A stretch of DNA of 64,000 nt from Gp6-AA40 sp963772955 (GCA_963772955.1 CAVYZF010000009.1:1585631-1649630), one strand, 5' to 3'. Counted from the first letter of the stretch, positions 28,401 through 38,406 are shown. Numbers and translations: made by a program. The notes: generated by a model not told the origin, from the letters alone.

Positions 28401-28766
28401 ATCGGTGGCCAGCGCGTGAATCAGTTGAGCGACGACGTGTATGGACCGAAAACCAAGCAACCGGACGCCATCGTCGGGTTCCTCGACCGGGCCGCGTTCG
28501 CCGTCCCCGGCGCGGGGACCTACGGGGACCACGAGGCGCGTAGTATCACCGGGCCAGGTTACTGGAACGTCGATCTCGCCCTCGCGAGGCTCCTGCCTGT
28601 GGGCGACCAACGGACGTTCGAGATCCGCATCGAGACGTTCAACCTGTTCAATAACTTCAACTGGGGCGATCCGGTGACGAACCTGGACTCCCCGCAGTTC
28701 GGGCGAATTACGACGCAGAACGGGAGTCCGCGTATCATGCAGTTCGCTCTAAAATACGGATTCTGA
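25424..28766 (+). CDS. TonB-dependent receptor with N-terminal carboxypeptidase-regulatory domain (copy 1), one frameshift
   Basis: About 1114 codons. The signal peptide (ASSIALGLLLISGVAFAQ) is followed by a CarboxypepD_reg-like domain (AQLNGRVTDDSGAVLPGVTVNATQ...GSWTMPNMPIGPYRLEV). A one-base shift near 25750 breaks the link to the plug domain (LGNVEETITVAGETPLVD..., SVNAVTKSGTNAFHGNAFEFFRD). The beta-barrel runs to the terminal sequence QFALKYGF. Receptors of this class import bulky substrates across the outer membrane; no SusD partner is present. GGAGGG precedes ATG 25424. Its position between an amidohydrolase and a B-MBL fusion suggests it supplies their substrate. Confidence 0.92.
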
Positions 28767-28781
28767 CGGAGATGGCCGCTC

Positions 28782-30800
28782 ATGAATAAGGTTTACCGAG
28801 CCCCGACTGCGGGGCTCCTCGTTGCCATCGCCATGGCCACCAGCGAGTTGGTGTTCGCCCAACTCGATGGCGGCGGGCCAGGCCGGCAACCCGCTCCGCC
28901 CGACATTGCCCAGGAATGGCGCCTGGACAACAACGAGCGGGACACCTTCGGGCAAGCGCCGCTGGGTGACTACACCGGGATTCCCTTCAACGAGGCGGGC
29001 CGCGTCCGATCGGACACGACGCCCGAGTCGATCTGGGGAACGTTGGAGTACCAGTGCCGGCCGCACGCCTCGCCGCACCAGTGGCGCGGCCTTGGTGGGG
29101 CGCGGATTCTCAAGGAGCAGGACCCGCTGACGCGCGATGTCAGCGTCTACCACGTACAGTTCATGCGGTCGCTGGACCGGCCGATCTTCATGGACGGACG
29201 CCCACATCCACCGGCGTACGCACCGCACACGTGGACCGGGTTTTCGACCGGCGAGTGGATCGGCCGCACGTTGAAGGTCACGACCACGCACCTGAAGGAC
29301 GGATTCCTTCGGCGCGGTGGCCCGCAGACGAGCGACATGTACTCGATGACGGAGTTCATCACGCGGCACGACGATATCCTCACCATCGTCACCGTCATCG
29401 ACGATCCCATTTACCTGGACCAGCCGTACATCCACTCGACGACCTACACGGTCGCCCAGGGTGAAACCCTGACGATGGAGACCTGTAACGGGTCGTTCAC
29501 GGAAAACGGCGGGACCGACCGGCACTGGGTCCCGCACTTTCTGCCGGGCCAGAACACCGAGGCACTGACCGAGTGGCTGACCAAGGGCGACCCGCGGACG
29601 GGTGTCGCCCAGGCTCCGTCCGGAGAGGACTGGGTCCCGCTGGCAGCGGCGCGCGGTGGCCTGAAGACGCTCTACCCCGAGTTCCGATCGACGCTCGATG
29701 GAACGACGGCCGTCGAGGCTCGCGTCGCCACCCTCAGCGTGCCCACGATGCGCTCGGCCATTTCGGCGGCCAAGAAGATTGCCGACCAGAGTCCGAGAGA
29801 CGGCGAGGTCCACGTGCTGCCAGTGCAGGGCAATGTGTTCATGCTCGTGGCCGACGGCACGAACATCACCGCTTCGGTCGGTCCGGAGGGCGTCGCACTC
29901 GTCAACACGGGTGCGGCACAGATGTCCGAGAAGATCCTCGCGGCCATCAGTCAACTGACTCAAATGGTCGTGGCTCCCACCACCACGAACCAATGCGTCG
30001 GTGCGACGTGCCCCGGCGTCTGGGGGTGGTCGAGTCCCTATATCAACACCGTCATCAGTTCTCCGGCTCGCACAAGGCCCATTCGCTACATCGTCAACAC
30101 CAGCGTGGCGGCCGAGCATGTGGGAGGCAACGAGAAGATTGCCGCGGTGGGAACCGGATTTCGCAGCGGCGGGTTGGCTGGGGGTTTGGCGACGGTGGAA
30201 GGGGCTCCGGTCGTTGCGCATGAGAACGTGCTCAACCGGATGAGCGCGCCCGCGGGAAAACAGGCGGCCTTTCCGCAGGCAGCCTGGCCGTCGGTCAGCT
30301 ACTTCGATGAATTCTACAAGCTGCCCGCGTACTTCAACGGCGAAGGCATCACCGTTTACTATGCGCCTGCGGCCAACACCGATGGCGACAGCATCGTGCA
30401 GTTCCGCCGCTCGGAGGTCATCAGCGCGGGTGACATCTTCTCGACTGTCAGCTATCCATTGATCGACGTTGCGAAAGGTGGGAGCGTCGATGGTGTGATT
30501 GGTGGACTGAATAAGATCCTTGACCTCTCTTTTGCCGAGTACCGGTCGCAGGGCGGCACGTGGATCGTGCCCAGCCACGGACGGCTGTCCGATACCGCCG
30601 ACGTGGCCTCCTACCGGAATATGGTCGTGATGATTCGAGACCGGGTGCAGGATGCCATCGACAAAGGCATGACGCTCGCGCAGGTGAAAGCTGCTCGTCC
30701 CTCGATCGACTTCGATGGACGCTACGGTTCGACAACGGGTCCCTGGACGACAGACATGTTCATCGAGGCGGTGTATCGAAGCCTTCAGGAGAAAAAGTGA
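28782..30800 (+). CDS. Natural fusion of family B and altered MBL-fold domains, secreted (copy 1)
   Basis: An intact 672-residue protein. Residues about 1-30 are a signal peptide (TAGLLVAIAMATSELVFAQ). Residues about 35-310 are a complete family B unit: GDYTGIPFNEAGRVRSD, EYQCRPHASPHQWRG, RPIFMDGRPHPPAYAPHTW, GEWIGRTLKVTTTHLKDGFLRRGG, VIDDPIYLDQPYI, VPHFLPGQN, KTLYPEFRSTL. From about 340 an MBL fold begins (VHVLPVQGNVFMLVADGTNITASVGPEGVALVNTG) with the motif TSVAAEHVGGNE, then AANTDGD, ISAGD and VPSHG, and the shared C-terminal YRNMVVMIRDRVQDAIDKGMTLAQVKAARPS. The PGHG histidine loop is PSHG here. The stop overlaps the DUF6152 start. Confidence 0.88.
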   Translation: MNKVYRAPTAGLLVAIAMATSELVFAQLDGGGPGRQPAPPDIAQEWRLDNNERDTFGQAPLGDYTGIPFNEAGRVRSDTTPESIWGTLEYQCRPHASPHQWRGLGGARILKEQDPLTRDVSVYHVQFMRSLDRPIFMDGRPHPPAYAPHTWTGFSTGEWIGRTLKVTTTHLKDGFLRRGGPQTSDMYSMTEFITRHDDILTIVTVIDDPIYLDQPYIHSTTYTVAQGETLTMETCNGSFTENGGTDRHWVPHFLPGQNTEALTEWLTKGDPRTGVAQAPSGEDWVPLAAARGGLKTLYPEFRSTLDGTTAVEARVATLSVPTMRSAISAAKKIADQSPRDGEVHVLPVQGNVFMLVADGTNITASVGPEGVALVNTGAAQMSEKILAAISQLTQMVVAPTTTNQCVGATCPGVWGWSSPYINTVISSPARTRPIRYIVNTSVAAEHVGGNEKIAAVGTGFRSGGLAGGLATVEGAPVVAHENVLNRMSAPAGKQAAFPQAAWPSVSYFDEFYKLPAYFNGEGITVYYAPAANTDGDSIVQFRRSEVISAGDIFSTVSYPLIDVAKGGSVDGVIGGLNKILDLSFAEYRSQGGTWIVPSHGRLSDTADVASYRNMVVMIRDRVQDAIDKGMTLAQVKAARPSIDFDGRYGSTTGPWTTDMFIEAVYRSLQEKK

Positions 30801-31195
30801 TGCGAACGAAGATCCTTCTCGCGGTTGCGGCGTTCCTCGTGGCCGGCACAGCGGCGTTTGCCCACCATTCCTACAGCGCGACCTATGACGTCAGGCAGAA
30901 AGTCACGCTCGAAGGAAAGCTGGTGCAGTTCGTGTTCAAGAATCCGCATTCCTTCGTCACTATCCAGGCGCCCGACACGCAGGGCGTGATGCGCCGGTGG
31001 TCGCTTGAATGGAGTGGCACCTCGCAGTTGAACAATCAGGGCGTCACGCGGGAGTCGCTCAAGCCTGGTGATGAGGTCATCGCGGTCGGAAACCCGTCGC
31101 GCGTGACGGGTGAGTTCAAGGCCCTGATGATCAGCCTGAAGCGGCCAAGCGACGGGTTCAGCTGGGGTGGACGTGCGGGCGAAGCGGTTGACTAG
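30800..31195 (+). CDS. DUF6152 family secreted protein (copy 1)
   Basis: ATG 30800 overlaps the previous stop (TGATG). 131 residues: signal peptide MRTKILLAVAAFLVAGTAAFA, then the family-defining AHHSYSATYDVRQKVTLEGKLVQFVFKNPHSFVTI and WSLEWSGTSQLNNQGVTRESLKPGDEVIAVGNPSR. The mature N-terminus HHS suggests a metal site at the processed end. The protein is a small OB-like barrel to judge from its pattern; its role is unknown. The family is common in Acidobacteriota and Proteobacteria next to similar secreted hypotheticals. Confidence 0.88.
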   Translation: MRTKILLAVAAFLVAGTAAFAHHSYSATYDVRQKVTLEGKLVQFVFKNPHSFVTIQAPDTQGVMRRWSLEWSGTSQLNNQGVTRESLKPGDEVIAVGNPSRVTGEFKALMISLKRPSDGFSWGGRAGEAVD

Positions 31196-31235
31196 ACCCT
31201 GCGATCTGACTAGACCCTGCGCTCTGGGAGTCGTG

Positions 31236-31994
31236 ATGAGACCGTTGACCATTCTGGCAGTCGTGCTCCTGCTCGTGTCCCCGCTCGCGGCACAAGCGCC
31301 ACCCGCGGGCCGCGGGGCGCCGCCGCCCGCGCCACGTGAGTCGGCCGCAGTCGATCTCACAGGCTACTGGGTGTCCGTGATCGTCGAGGACTGGAAGTGG
31401 CGGATGGTCACGCCGAAGAAGGGCATCTTCGAAGGGATTCCACTCAACGCCGAAGGTCGCAAGATCGGGGAGAGTTGGGACCCCGCGCGGGACGAGGCGG
31501 CGGGACAGCAGTGCAAGGCCTACGGCGCTGCGAACATCATGCGGCTGCCAGGCCGTCTGCATATCACGTGGGAAGATGCCAGCACCCTCAAGATCGAAAC
31601 GGATGCCGGAACGCAAACGCGCCAATTTCGTTTCGGCGCGGCGCCCCCGGCCGGCGAGCCCACCGTGCAAGGCCGTTCGGTCGCCACGTGGACTCCCGCA
31701 CCCGGAGGACGGGGACGAGGTGGCGCCGGTCCCAGACCGGGCGGCAGCCTGAAGGTGGTGACGACTAACCTGACCCCCGGCTATGTTCGCAAGAACGGCG
31801 CCCCACACAGCGCGAGCGCAATCGTGACGGAGTACTACGACGTGAACACCTTGCCCAACGGTGATCAGTGGATGACGATCACGACCAAAGTTGAGGATCC
31901 ACAGTACTTCGTCCGGCACTACCTGACGACGTCGGATTTCTTGAAGCTGCCAAACGCCCCGAAGTGGGCCCCTGCCCCCTGCTCGGCACGGTGA
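31236..31994 (+). CDS. Secreted family A protein (copy 3)
   Basis: Intact, about 252 residues from ATG 31236 (GTG 31233 is in frame). Signal peptide MRPLTILAVVLLLVSPLAAQ. Landmarks: AVDLTGYWVSVIVEDWKWRMVTP, QQCKAYGAANIMRLPGRLHITWEDASTLKIETDAGTQTRQFRFG, LKVVTTNLTPGYVRKNG, EYYDVNTLPNGDQWMTI and the terminal APKWAPAPCSAR, where WDPTPC has become WAPAPC. Position between DUF6152 and a B-MBL fusion again links families A, B and MBL. Confidence 0.8.
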   Translation: MRPLTILAVVLLLVSPLAAQAPPAGRGAPPPAPRESAAVDLTGYWVSVIVEDWKWRMVTPKKGIFEGIPLNAEGRKIGESWDPARDEAAGQQCKAYGAANIMRLPGRLHITWEDASTLKIETDAGTQTRQFRFGAAPPAGEPTVQGRSVATWTPAPGGRGRGGAGPRPGGSLKVVTTNLTPGYVRKNGAPHSASAIVTEYYDVNTLPNGDQWMTITTKVEDPQYFVRHYLTTSDFLKLPNAPKWAPAPCSAR

Positions 31995-32047
31995 AGGGTG
32001 CCTCGAGCACGTGCGATTCGAGGAGTGTTCGCAAGTCTGGTGGAAAC

Positions 32048-34057
32048 ATGGATAAGGCCAATCGAACCACGCGCGCGGCGCTTCTGCTTGCTACGGCAAT
32101 GCTGGTCAACGCATTCGTATCCGCCCAGGGTCCCCAGGGCCCCAGCGCTCCTCCAGACATTGCCGCGGAATGGCGACTTGATACCAACGAGCGGGATCTG
32201 ACCTCGCAGGCGCCGCTTGGCGACTACACGGGGATTCCCTTCAACGAGGCAGGTCGCCTGCGTTCGGACACCACGCCGGAATCGATTTGGGGCACGCCGG
32301 AGTATCAGTGCCGGCCGCATTCGGCGCCGCACCAATGGCGCGGTCTTGGCGGCGCGCGGATTCTCAAGGAGCAGGACCCGCTGACGCGCGACGTCAACGT
32401 GTACCACATCCAGTTCATGCGCTCGCTCGACCGCCCGGTGTTCATGGACGGCCGCGCACACCCACCGGCATACGCGCCGCATAGCTGGACCGGCTTCTCG
32501 ACGGGCGAGTGGGTCGGCAACACGCTGAAGATCACGACTACCCATTTGAAGGACGGATACCTCCGCCGCGGGGGACCGCAGACCAGCGACATGTACGCGA
32601 TGACGGAGTTCATCACGCGGCATGACGACATCCTGACCATCGTCACCGTCATTGACGACCCGCTTGTACGAGGACCAGCCGTACATTCATTCGACGACCT
32701 ATACGTTTGATCCGACGTTTCGCTTGAACACGGAGACGTGCAACGGCCCGGCCGTCGCCGAAAACGGCGGGAGCGACCGACACTTTGTCCCGCACTTTCT
32801 TCCCGGCACGAACGCCGAGGCCAGGGAAGAGTGGATCACGGCGGGTGGACTCATCGCCGGAGGGGCACGTGCCGCCGTCGATGCGCAGGACTGGGTGCCA
32901 CTGGTGGCAGCCCGAGGTGGCGTGAAGACGCTCTATCCGGAGTATCGAACGACGCTCGACGGAACGACGGCGGTCAAGGCTCGCGTCGCCAGCCTCACGG
33001 TGCCGACGATGCGCTCGTCGATTTCGGCGGCCAAGATGATCGCGGACGAGAGTCCCCGAGATGGCGAGGTCCACGTGCTGCCGGTGCAGGGCAACGTCTA
33101 CATGCTGGTGGTGGACGGCACCAACATCACCGCGTCGGTAGGTCCGGACGGCGTCGCGCTCGTGAACGCAGGGTCGTCGCAGATGTCCGACAAGCTGCTG
33201 GCGGCGATCAATCAACTCGTCAAGGCGGCCGTGGCTCCGGCAGCGCCCAATACCTGCTTCGGAGCGAACTGTCCGGGGGCGTGGGGATGGTCCAGTCCGT
33301 ACATGAATGCGATCATCAGTTCTCCGGCGCCCACGAGGCCCATCCGCTACATCATCAACACGAGCGCGGCGCCAGATCATACGGGCGGCAATGAGAAGCT
33401 CGTCGCCGCTGGAACTGGACTTCGGGGTGGACAGTTGGGAGGCGCCGCGGCCAATGTGGAAGGTGCGCCGGTCATCGCCCATGAAAACGTGCTCACTCGG
33501 ATGAGTGCACCGGCCGGCAAACAGGCTCCCACACCGCAGGCGGCCTGGCCGACCGTGAGCTACTTCGACGACTTCTTGAAATTGCCCGCGTATTTCAATG
33601 GCGACCCGGTGATCGTCTATTACGCGCCGGCGGCGAATACCGACGGGGACAGCATCGTGTTCTTCCGTCGCTCCGATGTGATCAGCGCCGGCGACCTTTA
33701 CTCGACGGTCAGCTATCCGGTCATCGACGTGGCGAAAGGCGGGAGCGTCGATGGCGTGATCGCCGGCTTGAACAATATTCTCGATCTGGCCTTTGCCGAG
33801 TACCGCTCGCAGGGCGGCACCTGGATCGTGCCCAGCCACGGGCGACTGTCGGACACGGCCGATGTCGCCTCGTACAGGAACATGGTCGTGATGATTCGCG
33901 ACCGTGTGCAGGATCTGATCGACAAGGGTCTGACACTCCCGCAGGTGAAAGCCGCCCGCCCCTCACTGGACTTCGACGGGCGCTATGGTTCGACGACGAG
34001 GCGCCTGGACCACCGACATGTTCATCGAGGCGGTGTTCGGAGCCTGAGAAGAAGTGA
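32048..34057 (+). CDS. Fusion of family B and altered MBL-fold domains (copy 2), frameshifted
   Basis: Close duplicate of the 28782 fusion. ATG 32048 opens MDKANRTTRAALLLATAMLVNAFVSAQ. Family B landmarks follow (GDYTGIPFNEAGRLRSD, YQCRPHSAPHQWRGLGGARILKEQDPL, VFMDGRAHPPAYAPHSW, LKITTTHLKDGYLRRGG). A shift near 32660 leads to DQPYIHSTTYTF and the MBL half, with TSAAPDHTGGNE, AANTDGD, ISAGD and VPSHG. Indels near 34000 and 34040 blur the C-terminus; the tail DMFIEAVF matches other copies and the stop is placed at 34057 because the next gene's GTG overlaps it, as elsewhere in the operon. Confidence 0.82.
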
Positions 34058-34914
34058 GGAGGAAGCCAACAGCCACACATCACGTCGCACCACTCGTCAC
34101 GGTGGCCGTGTTGGTGGTCTTGTGCACCGCCACGCAGGCGCAGTGGCTGAACTACAAGACGTCGGATGTCCCCAGGCTGCCAGACGGCCAGCCAAACCTG
34201 AGCGCCCCGGTTCCACATCTGCCCGACGGTAAGCCAGACCTGTCGGGCATCTGGCAGCCCGCGTGCGTGGCGACGGAGCCGTGCTGGCAGGAGAGTCTGT
34301 TCTTCGATCTGGCGAAGGACCTGACGCCTTCCGCTGTGGAGATGACGCCCTGGGCGAAAGGGCTCGCTGATGAGCGTGAGCGGCGCGAGCACGTAGACGA
34401 TCCCTACGGGTATTGCCTGCCACCGGGTGTGCCGCGGATCAACAACATCGTGGCGTTCAAGCTTGTGCCGACGCCGCGGCTGACTGCGGTTCTGTACGAG
34501 ACTGCGGTCGGCCTCATGTTCCGCCAGGTGTTCACCGATGGGCGCCCGCTCCCGGAGGTCACTGAGCCGACCTGGCTGGGGTACTCAGTTGGCCGTTGGG
34601 ACGGCGACACCTTCGTCGTGGACAGCGTCGGCTTCCGGGATGGTGGGTGGCTGGACACCCGCAAAGGGCGCCCACACAGCAGCGCGCTGCGGTTGACCGA
34701 GCGGTTCCGTCGGCGGGATTTCGGCCATCTCGAGCTGTCGATGACCATCGACGATCCACGTGCCTACAAGAAACCATGGACGACGCGAACGGTGATGAGA
34801 CTGCTTCCGGACACCGAGCTGATCGAGGCGTTTTGTGACGGGCACGAGAAGACGATGGAGCATCGGCGTATCGCAGCGCCGCCGGCGGAGCCGCCCAGCC
34901 CGGCACCCCGCTGA
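34054..34914 (+). CDS. Secreted family C protein (copy 2)
   Basis: Starts at GTG 34054. The hydrophobic stretch VTVAVLVVLCTATQAQ is a signal peptide, followed by two PDG repeats (LPDGQPNLSAP, LPDGKPDLSGIW), the hallmark of family C. Then come YCLPPGVPRI, FRQVFTDGRPLPEVTEPTWLGYSVGRWDGDTFVVDSVGFRDG, RPHSSALRLTERFRRRDFGHLELSMTIDDPRAYKKPWT and LIEAFCDGHEKTMEH. Closest to the copy at 56490. Function unknown. A promoter for the next gene overlaps its stop codon. Confidence 0.75.
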   Translation: MRRKPTATHHVAPLVTVAVLVVLCTATQAQWLNYKTSDVPRLPDGQPNLSAPVPHLPDGKPDLSGIWQPACVATEPCWQESLFFDLAKDLTPSAVEMTPWAKGLADERERREHVDDPYGYCLPPGVPRINNIVAFKLVPTPRLTAVLYETAVGLMFRQVFTDGRPLPEVTEPTWLGYSVGRWDGDTFVVDSVGFRDGGWLDTRKGRPHSSALRLTERFRRRDFGHLELSMTIDDPRAYKKPWTTRTVMRLLPDTELIEAFCDGHEKTMEHRRIAAPPAEPPSPAPR

Positions 34915-34938
34915 CACACCGCGCGCTTTACGTATAAT
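34911..34938 (+). promoter_or_regulatory. Sigma-70-like promoter for the second amidohydrolase
   Basis: CTGACA (34911-34916) and a perfect TATAAT (34933-34938) are separated by 16 bases. The -35 hexamer contains the stop codon of the family C gene. The start would lie about 75 bases before ATG 35019. Confidence 0.6.
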
Positions 34939-35018
34939 CACGACGGCCTACTCCACGATAGCCGCAACACAAGCGAATCGTAGAGGAAGAGCCTCTCGAC
35001 CGTAATGGAGAACCGACC

Positions 35019-36725
35019 ATGAAACGATGGATGTACTTGCTCCTGGCAGCCGGGTTCATTGGCGCCTCGATCCTGAGCAGCGCGCAGCAGTCGGCTCCAG
35101 CTCCAGACACAATCCTGTTCAACGGGAAGATCATCACCGTCGATGATCAGTTCTCGATCGCGCAGGCGGTCGCGGTGCGCGGCGCTCGCATCGTGGCGGT
35201 GGGGACCAACCAGAACATCACAGCGGCTGGCAGGTCCGAACACGCAGCGCATCGACCTGCGCGGCCGGTCTGTCGTTCCCGGAATGATCGACAATCACGC
35301 ACACTTCCAGGAGGAGGGCGCCTACTGGACGCTCGAGCTGCGCTTTGACGGCGTCGACTCGCGCAAGCAGGCGCTCGAGATGATTCGCGCCAAGGCCAAG
35401 GCCACCGCGCCCGGCAAGTGGGTGTTCAACCTCGGTGGCTGGTCACCCGATCAGTTCACCGACGACAAGAAGCCGTTCACGCGCGAGGAACTGGACAAGG
35501 TATCGCCCGACAACCCGGTGTTCCTGCAGTTCACGCGATCGGCGCAGTACCCTCAATAGCAAGGCGATCGAAGCGCTCAAGCTCGATGAGCGAAAGGACC
35601 CGTGGATCGAGCGTGACGCAAATGGCCGTCCGACCGGCATCACAGGTGTCGCGGGGCGCAACACGCTGTTCGACGCGGCCGGATTCCTCGACGCGCCGAA
35701 TGGCGGCAAGGCCAACCTGCCGATGGACGTGATCATCGCGAGCCAGAGGGTCATGCTCAGGGATCTGGCGAAAGCGGGTCTCACGGCGTCTGCCGGGCAG
35801 TGCTTGTGGGACGACCTGTATCGACAGTTCCAGAAAGAGGGAACGGCGAGCATGCGGTTCTTCTGTCAGCGCACTGCGCAGGGCGGTGGCCGTGGCGCCG
35901 GCGCACAGGAGAAGATGATCGCCCAGCTTCCGACCCTTCGCTATCACGATGGCGACGAGTGGATGGACAACGCGAACTACGGTGAGCGTTTCCCTGGCGG
36001 CGGTGGGGGAGACGTTATTGCCCCCGGCCCCGAGCCGATTGCGGCGCCTGAAGTGTGGGACGCATGGGGTCGCTTTGGCCTCGCAGTCGCCAAGGCGGGC
36101 ATCCCGGTGCAGCTCCACACCGTCACGGAGATTGCCATCGGTGAGCAGCTCACGCAGCTTGAAAAGATCAGCAAGGAGGTCGATCTGCGGCCTCTTCGCT
36201 GGTCGTTCATGCACATGGAAGGTGTGACGCCAGCCACAGATCGAGCGCATGAAGAAGCTCAACATGTTCATCGCCCTCAACATCCGACCGATCGTGTCCG
36301 GCGGGCTGCTCCACCGCGTCCAGGGCGACAAGGGCTTCGCGATGCCGCCGATGCGTGAGATCCAGGAGAGCGGCATCAAGTGGGGGTTCGGAACGGACGC
36401 CTTCGAGGTGAATCAGTTCCGTCCCTTCCAAACCCTGTACTTCGCGGTGACCGGCAAGATGGTGGGCGGCACTGTCGTGAACAATCACACCGTCAGCCGC
36501 GAAGCTGCGTTGATCGCTCACACGAAGAGCAACGCGTACCTCTTCTTCCGCGAGAACGATCTCGGCTCGATCCAGAGCGGCTACCTTGCCGATCTCGTCG
36601 TCACCGACAAGGACTACCTGACGGTTCCACCGGATCAGATCAAGGACATCACGTCAGTGCTGACCATGGTCGGAGGACGAGTGGTCTACGACGCGGCCAA
36701 GGAGCAGTCCACAGGGACACGGTAA
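35019..36725 (+). CDS. Secreted amidohydrolase, YtcJ/Amidohydro_3 family (copy 2), frameshifted
   Basis: Parallel to the 23638 gene through its whole length, but broken near 35225, 35555 and 36240. Signal peptide MKRWMYLLLAAGFIGASILS; PDTILFNGKIITVDDQFSIAQAVAVRG; the metal site NHAHFQEEG; GGWSPDQFTDDKKPFTREEL; later VQLHTVTE, WSFMHMEGV and WGFGTDAFEVNQFRPF; end GSIQSGYLADLVVTDKDYL. HAHTTLE of copy 1 is LHTVTE here, so one ligand position differs. A GGRGAGAQ/GGGGG insertion is unique to this copy. It has its own promoter. Confidence 0.85.
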
Positions 36726-36735
36726 GGAGGTCGCC

Positions 36736-37545
36736 GTGAGAGCGCTGCCTGTTGTCCTCGCCGTCGCGGTGTGGGTGGCGCCAGGCCTGTGTGCCGCGCA
36801 AAGTGCGCCGGCGACATCACGACCGTACGACACGCTTCCCGACTGGAGTGGCGTCTGGTCGATGGTTGGAGGGACGGTCTTCGATCGCGCCACGCAGACG
36901 GGTCAGGGCGGAGCGATATCCGTTGGCGTGAGGTCGCATCCGCCGTACAACGCCGAGTGGGAGGCGATTTACAAATCGCATCTCGAGCGCCGGGACAAGA
37001 ACCTGTTCCCAGACACAATCTCGAACTGCGGCGTGCCCGCAGGTTTTCCGCGACACTTCAACCTGCCGGATCCGTATGAGTTCGTCATCCGTCCCGAGCA
37101 GGTGTGGGTGCTGACCGAGAACGGTCCGAACATCCTGCGGATCTACACCGATGGCCGGAAGCATCTCGAGGATCAATGGGCCACCTACACCGGCGACTCG
37201 GTGGGTCACTGGGAAGGAGACACGCTCGTCTTCACCACGGTGGCCTTGAAAGGGTTTCGTGACAAGGACGTGATCCTCGACCGAACCGGCCTGGTGTTGA
37301 GCGATCAGTCGCACGCGACGACTCGCATTCGGAAAACCGATCCGAAGACGATTCAGGTGGAGATGACCATCGAGGATCCCAAGGCGTTGACGAAGCCGTG
37401 GGTTGTGACCAAGCAGTTTCAGAAGATGCCTGCTTTAACGCGTGTGTACGATTACGGGTGCGCGGAGAACAATCGCAATCCCGCCGATGTCGACACGGGT
37501 AAGACGCTGATCCTCGGTCCGGACGGCAAACCGCTCAACAAGTAG
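36736..37545 (+). CDS. Secreted family C protein (copy 3)
   Basis: GTG 36736 is preceded by a strong AAGGAGGT five bases upstream. Signal peptide VRALPVVLAVAVWVAPGLCA. Mature: LPDWSGVWSMVGG, PPYNAEWEAIYK, NCGVPAGFPRHFNLPDPYEFVIRPEQVWVLTENGPNILRIYTDGRKH, GHWEGDTLVFTTVALKG, MTIEDPKALTKPWVV, YDYGCAENNRN. It lacks the PDG repeat and is the most divergent of the four C proteins. Two cysteines (NCGVP and YGCAENNR) are conserved relative to the others and may pair. Function unknown. Confidence 0.75.
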   Translation: MRALPVVLAVAVWVAPGLCAAQSAPATSRPYDTLPDWSGVWSMVGGTVFDRATQTGQGGAISVGVRSHPPYNAEWEAIYKSHLERRDKNLFPDTISNCGVPAGFPRHFNLPDPYEFVIRPEQVWVLTENGPNILRIYTDGRKHLEDQWATYTGDSVGHWEGDTLVFTTVALKGFRDKDVILDRTGLVLSDQSHATTRIRKTDPKTIQVEMTIEDPKALTKPWVVTKQFQKMPALTRVYDYGCAENNRNPADVDTGKTLILGPDGKPLNK

Positions 37546-37561
37546 CGACGAGGCATTCATC

Positions 37562-37942
37562 ATGAGAACGCACGCGCTTCCAGGAGCTCTCGTGATTGCC
37601 GCTTCGTTGGCAGTCGCGGTTCCACTTTTCGCGCATCACTCGAATGCGGGTTTCGACAGCGACAAGATGATCGAGCTGACGGGGACCATCAAGGAGTTCC
37701 AGTTCACCAATCCCCACACCTGGATTCAGGTCATCGTCGAGGACGCGAAGGGTGCGAAGGTGGAGTGGAGCGTCGAGTGGGGCAGCCCCAATTCGCTCGG
37801 TCGCCAGGGCATCCGTCCGTCCACGTTTCCGCCTGGCGCCAAAGTGACGATACGTCTGCGACCGATGCTGAACGGCGCACCGGCCGGCGGCTTCGTCGGA
37901 GCGAAGTTCGAAGACGGAAAGACTGTGGGGCGGTGGGAATAG
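37562..37942 (+). CDS. DUF6152 family secreted protein (copy 2)
   Basis: 126 residues: signal peptide (ALPGALVIAASLAVAVPLFA) then HHSNAGFDSDKMIELTGTIKEFQFTNPHTWIQVIV and VEWSVEWGSPNSLGRQGIRPSTFPPGAKVTIRLRP. It ends with GAKFEDGKTVGRWE. Like copy 1, it directly follows a family B/MBL or C gene and closes the plus-strand block. The integron-like region begins about 460 bases further on. Confidence 0.88.
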   Translation: MRTHALPGALVIAASLAVAVPLFAHHSNAGFDSDKMIELTGTIKEFQFTNPHTWIQVIVEDAKGAKVEWSVEWGSPNSLGRQGIRPSTFPPGAKVTIRLRPMLNGAPAGGFVGAKFEDGKTVGRWE

Positions 37943-37991
37943 GGCCTGCAGGACAATTCTGTCCCCGTAGCAGATTCCCTCCGGCACGCAT

Positions 37992-38220
37992 CTACCCGAA
38001 CTTCACTTTCCTCGACGTCCATCAGCTTGCGGATCTCGACCTCCGCCTCGCCGTTCGGGGAGAGGTTCGGAGCGCGCGTGACCCACTCGATCGCTTCTTC
38101 CAGCGACTTCACCTGAATGATCGAGAAGCCCGCAACGAGCTCTTTCATCTCGGCGAACGGACCATCGAATGCATCTTCATCAGTCGAACTCGTAGAACTC
38201 TTCATCAGGCATCGGCTCAA
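37992..38220 (-). pseudogene. YCII/DGPF-domain protein remnant
   Basis: The minus strand encodes DAFDGPFAEMKELVAGFSIIQVKSLEEAIEWVTRAPNLSPNGEAEVEIRKLMDVEESE, an unmistakable YCII (DGPF) C-terminal half. A one-base shift would restore the usual terminal EFG and stop at 37992. The N-terminal half is missing: upstream is an unrelated short frame (GLDGFYQRPAGAIEPMPDEEF then stop). It lies just left of the first attC-like site, so it may be a decayed outermost cassette. Confidence 0.6.
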
Positions 38221-38406
38221 TCGCGCCGGCTGGTCGCTGGTAGAAGCCGTCGAGCCCGACCTTCGACGTTCCACGTCTCCGCTGGGTGTCCGCCGGCTGC
38301 GATCAACTCGTCGCGGGACTTGGTACGCAACAACTCCCCACGCCCCTTCACCATTCGACGAAACTCGCCGAGCTCTTTCGGAAATGTCCGCACGTCGCTT
38401 TTGTCT

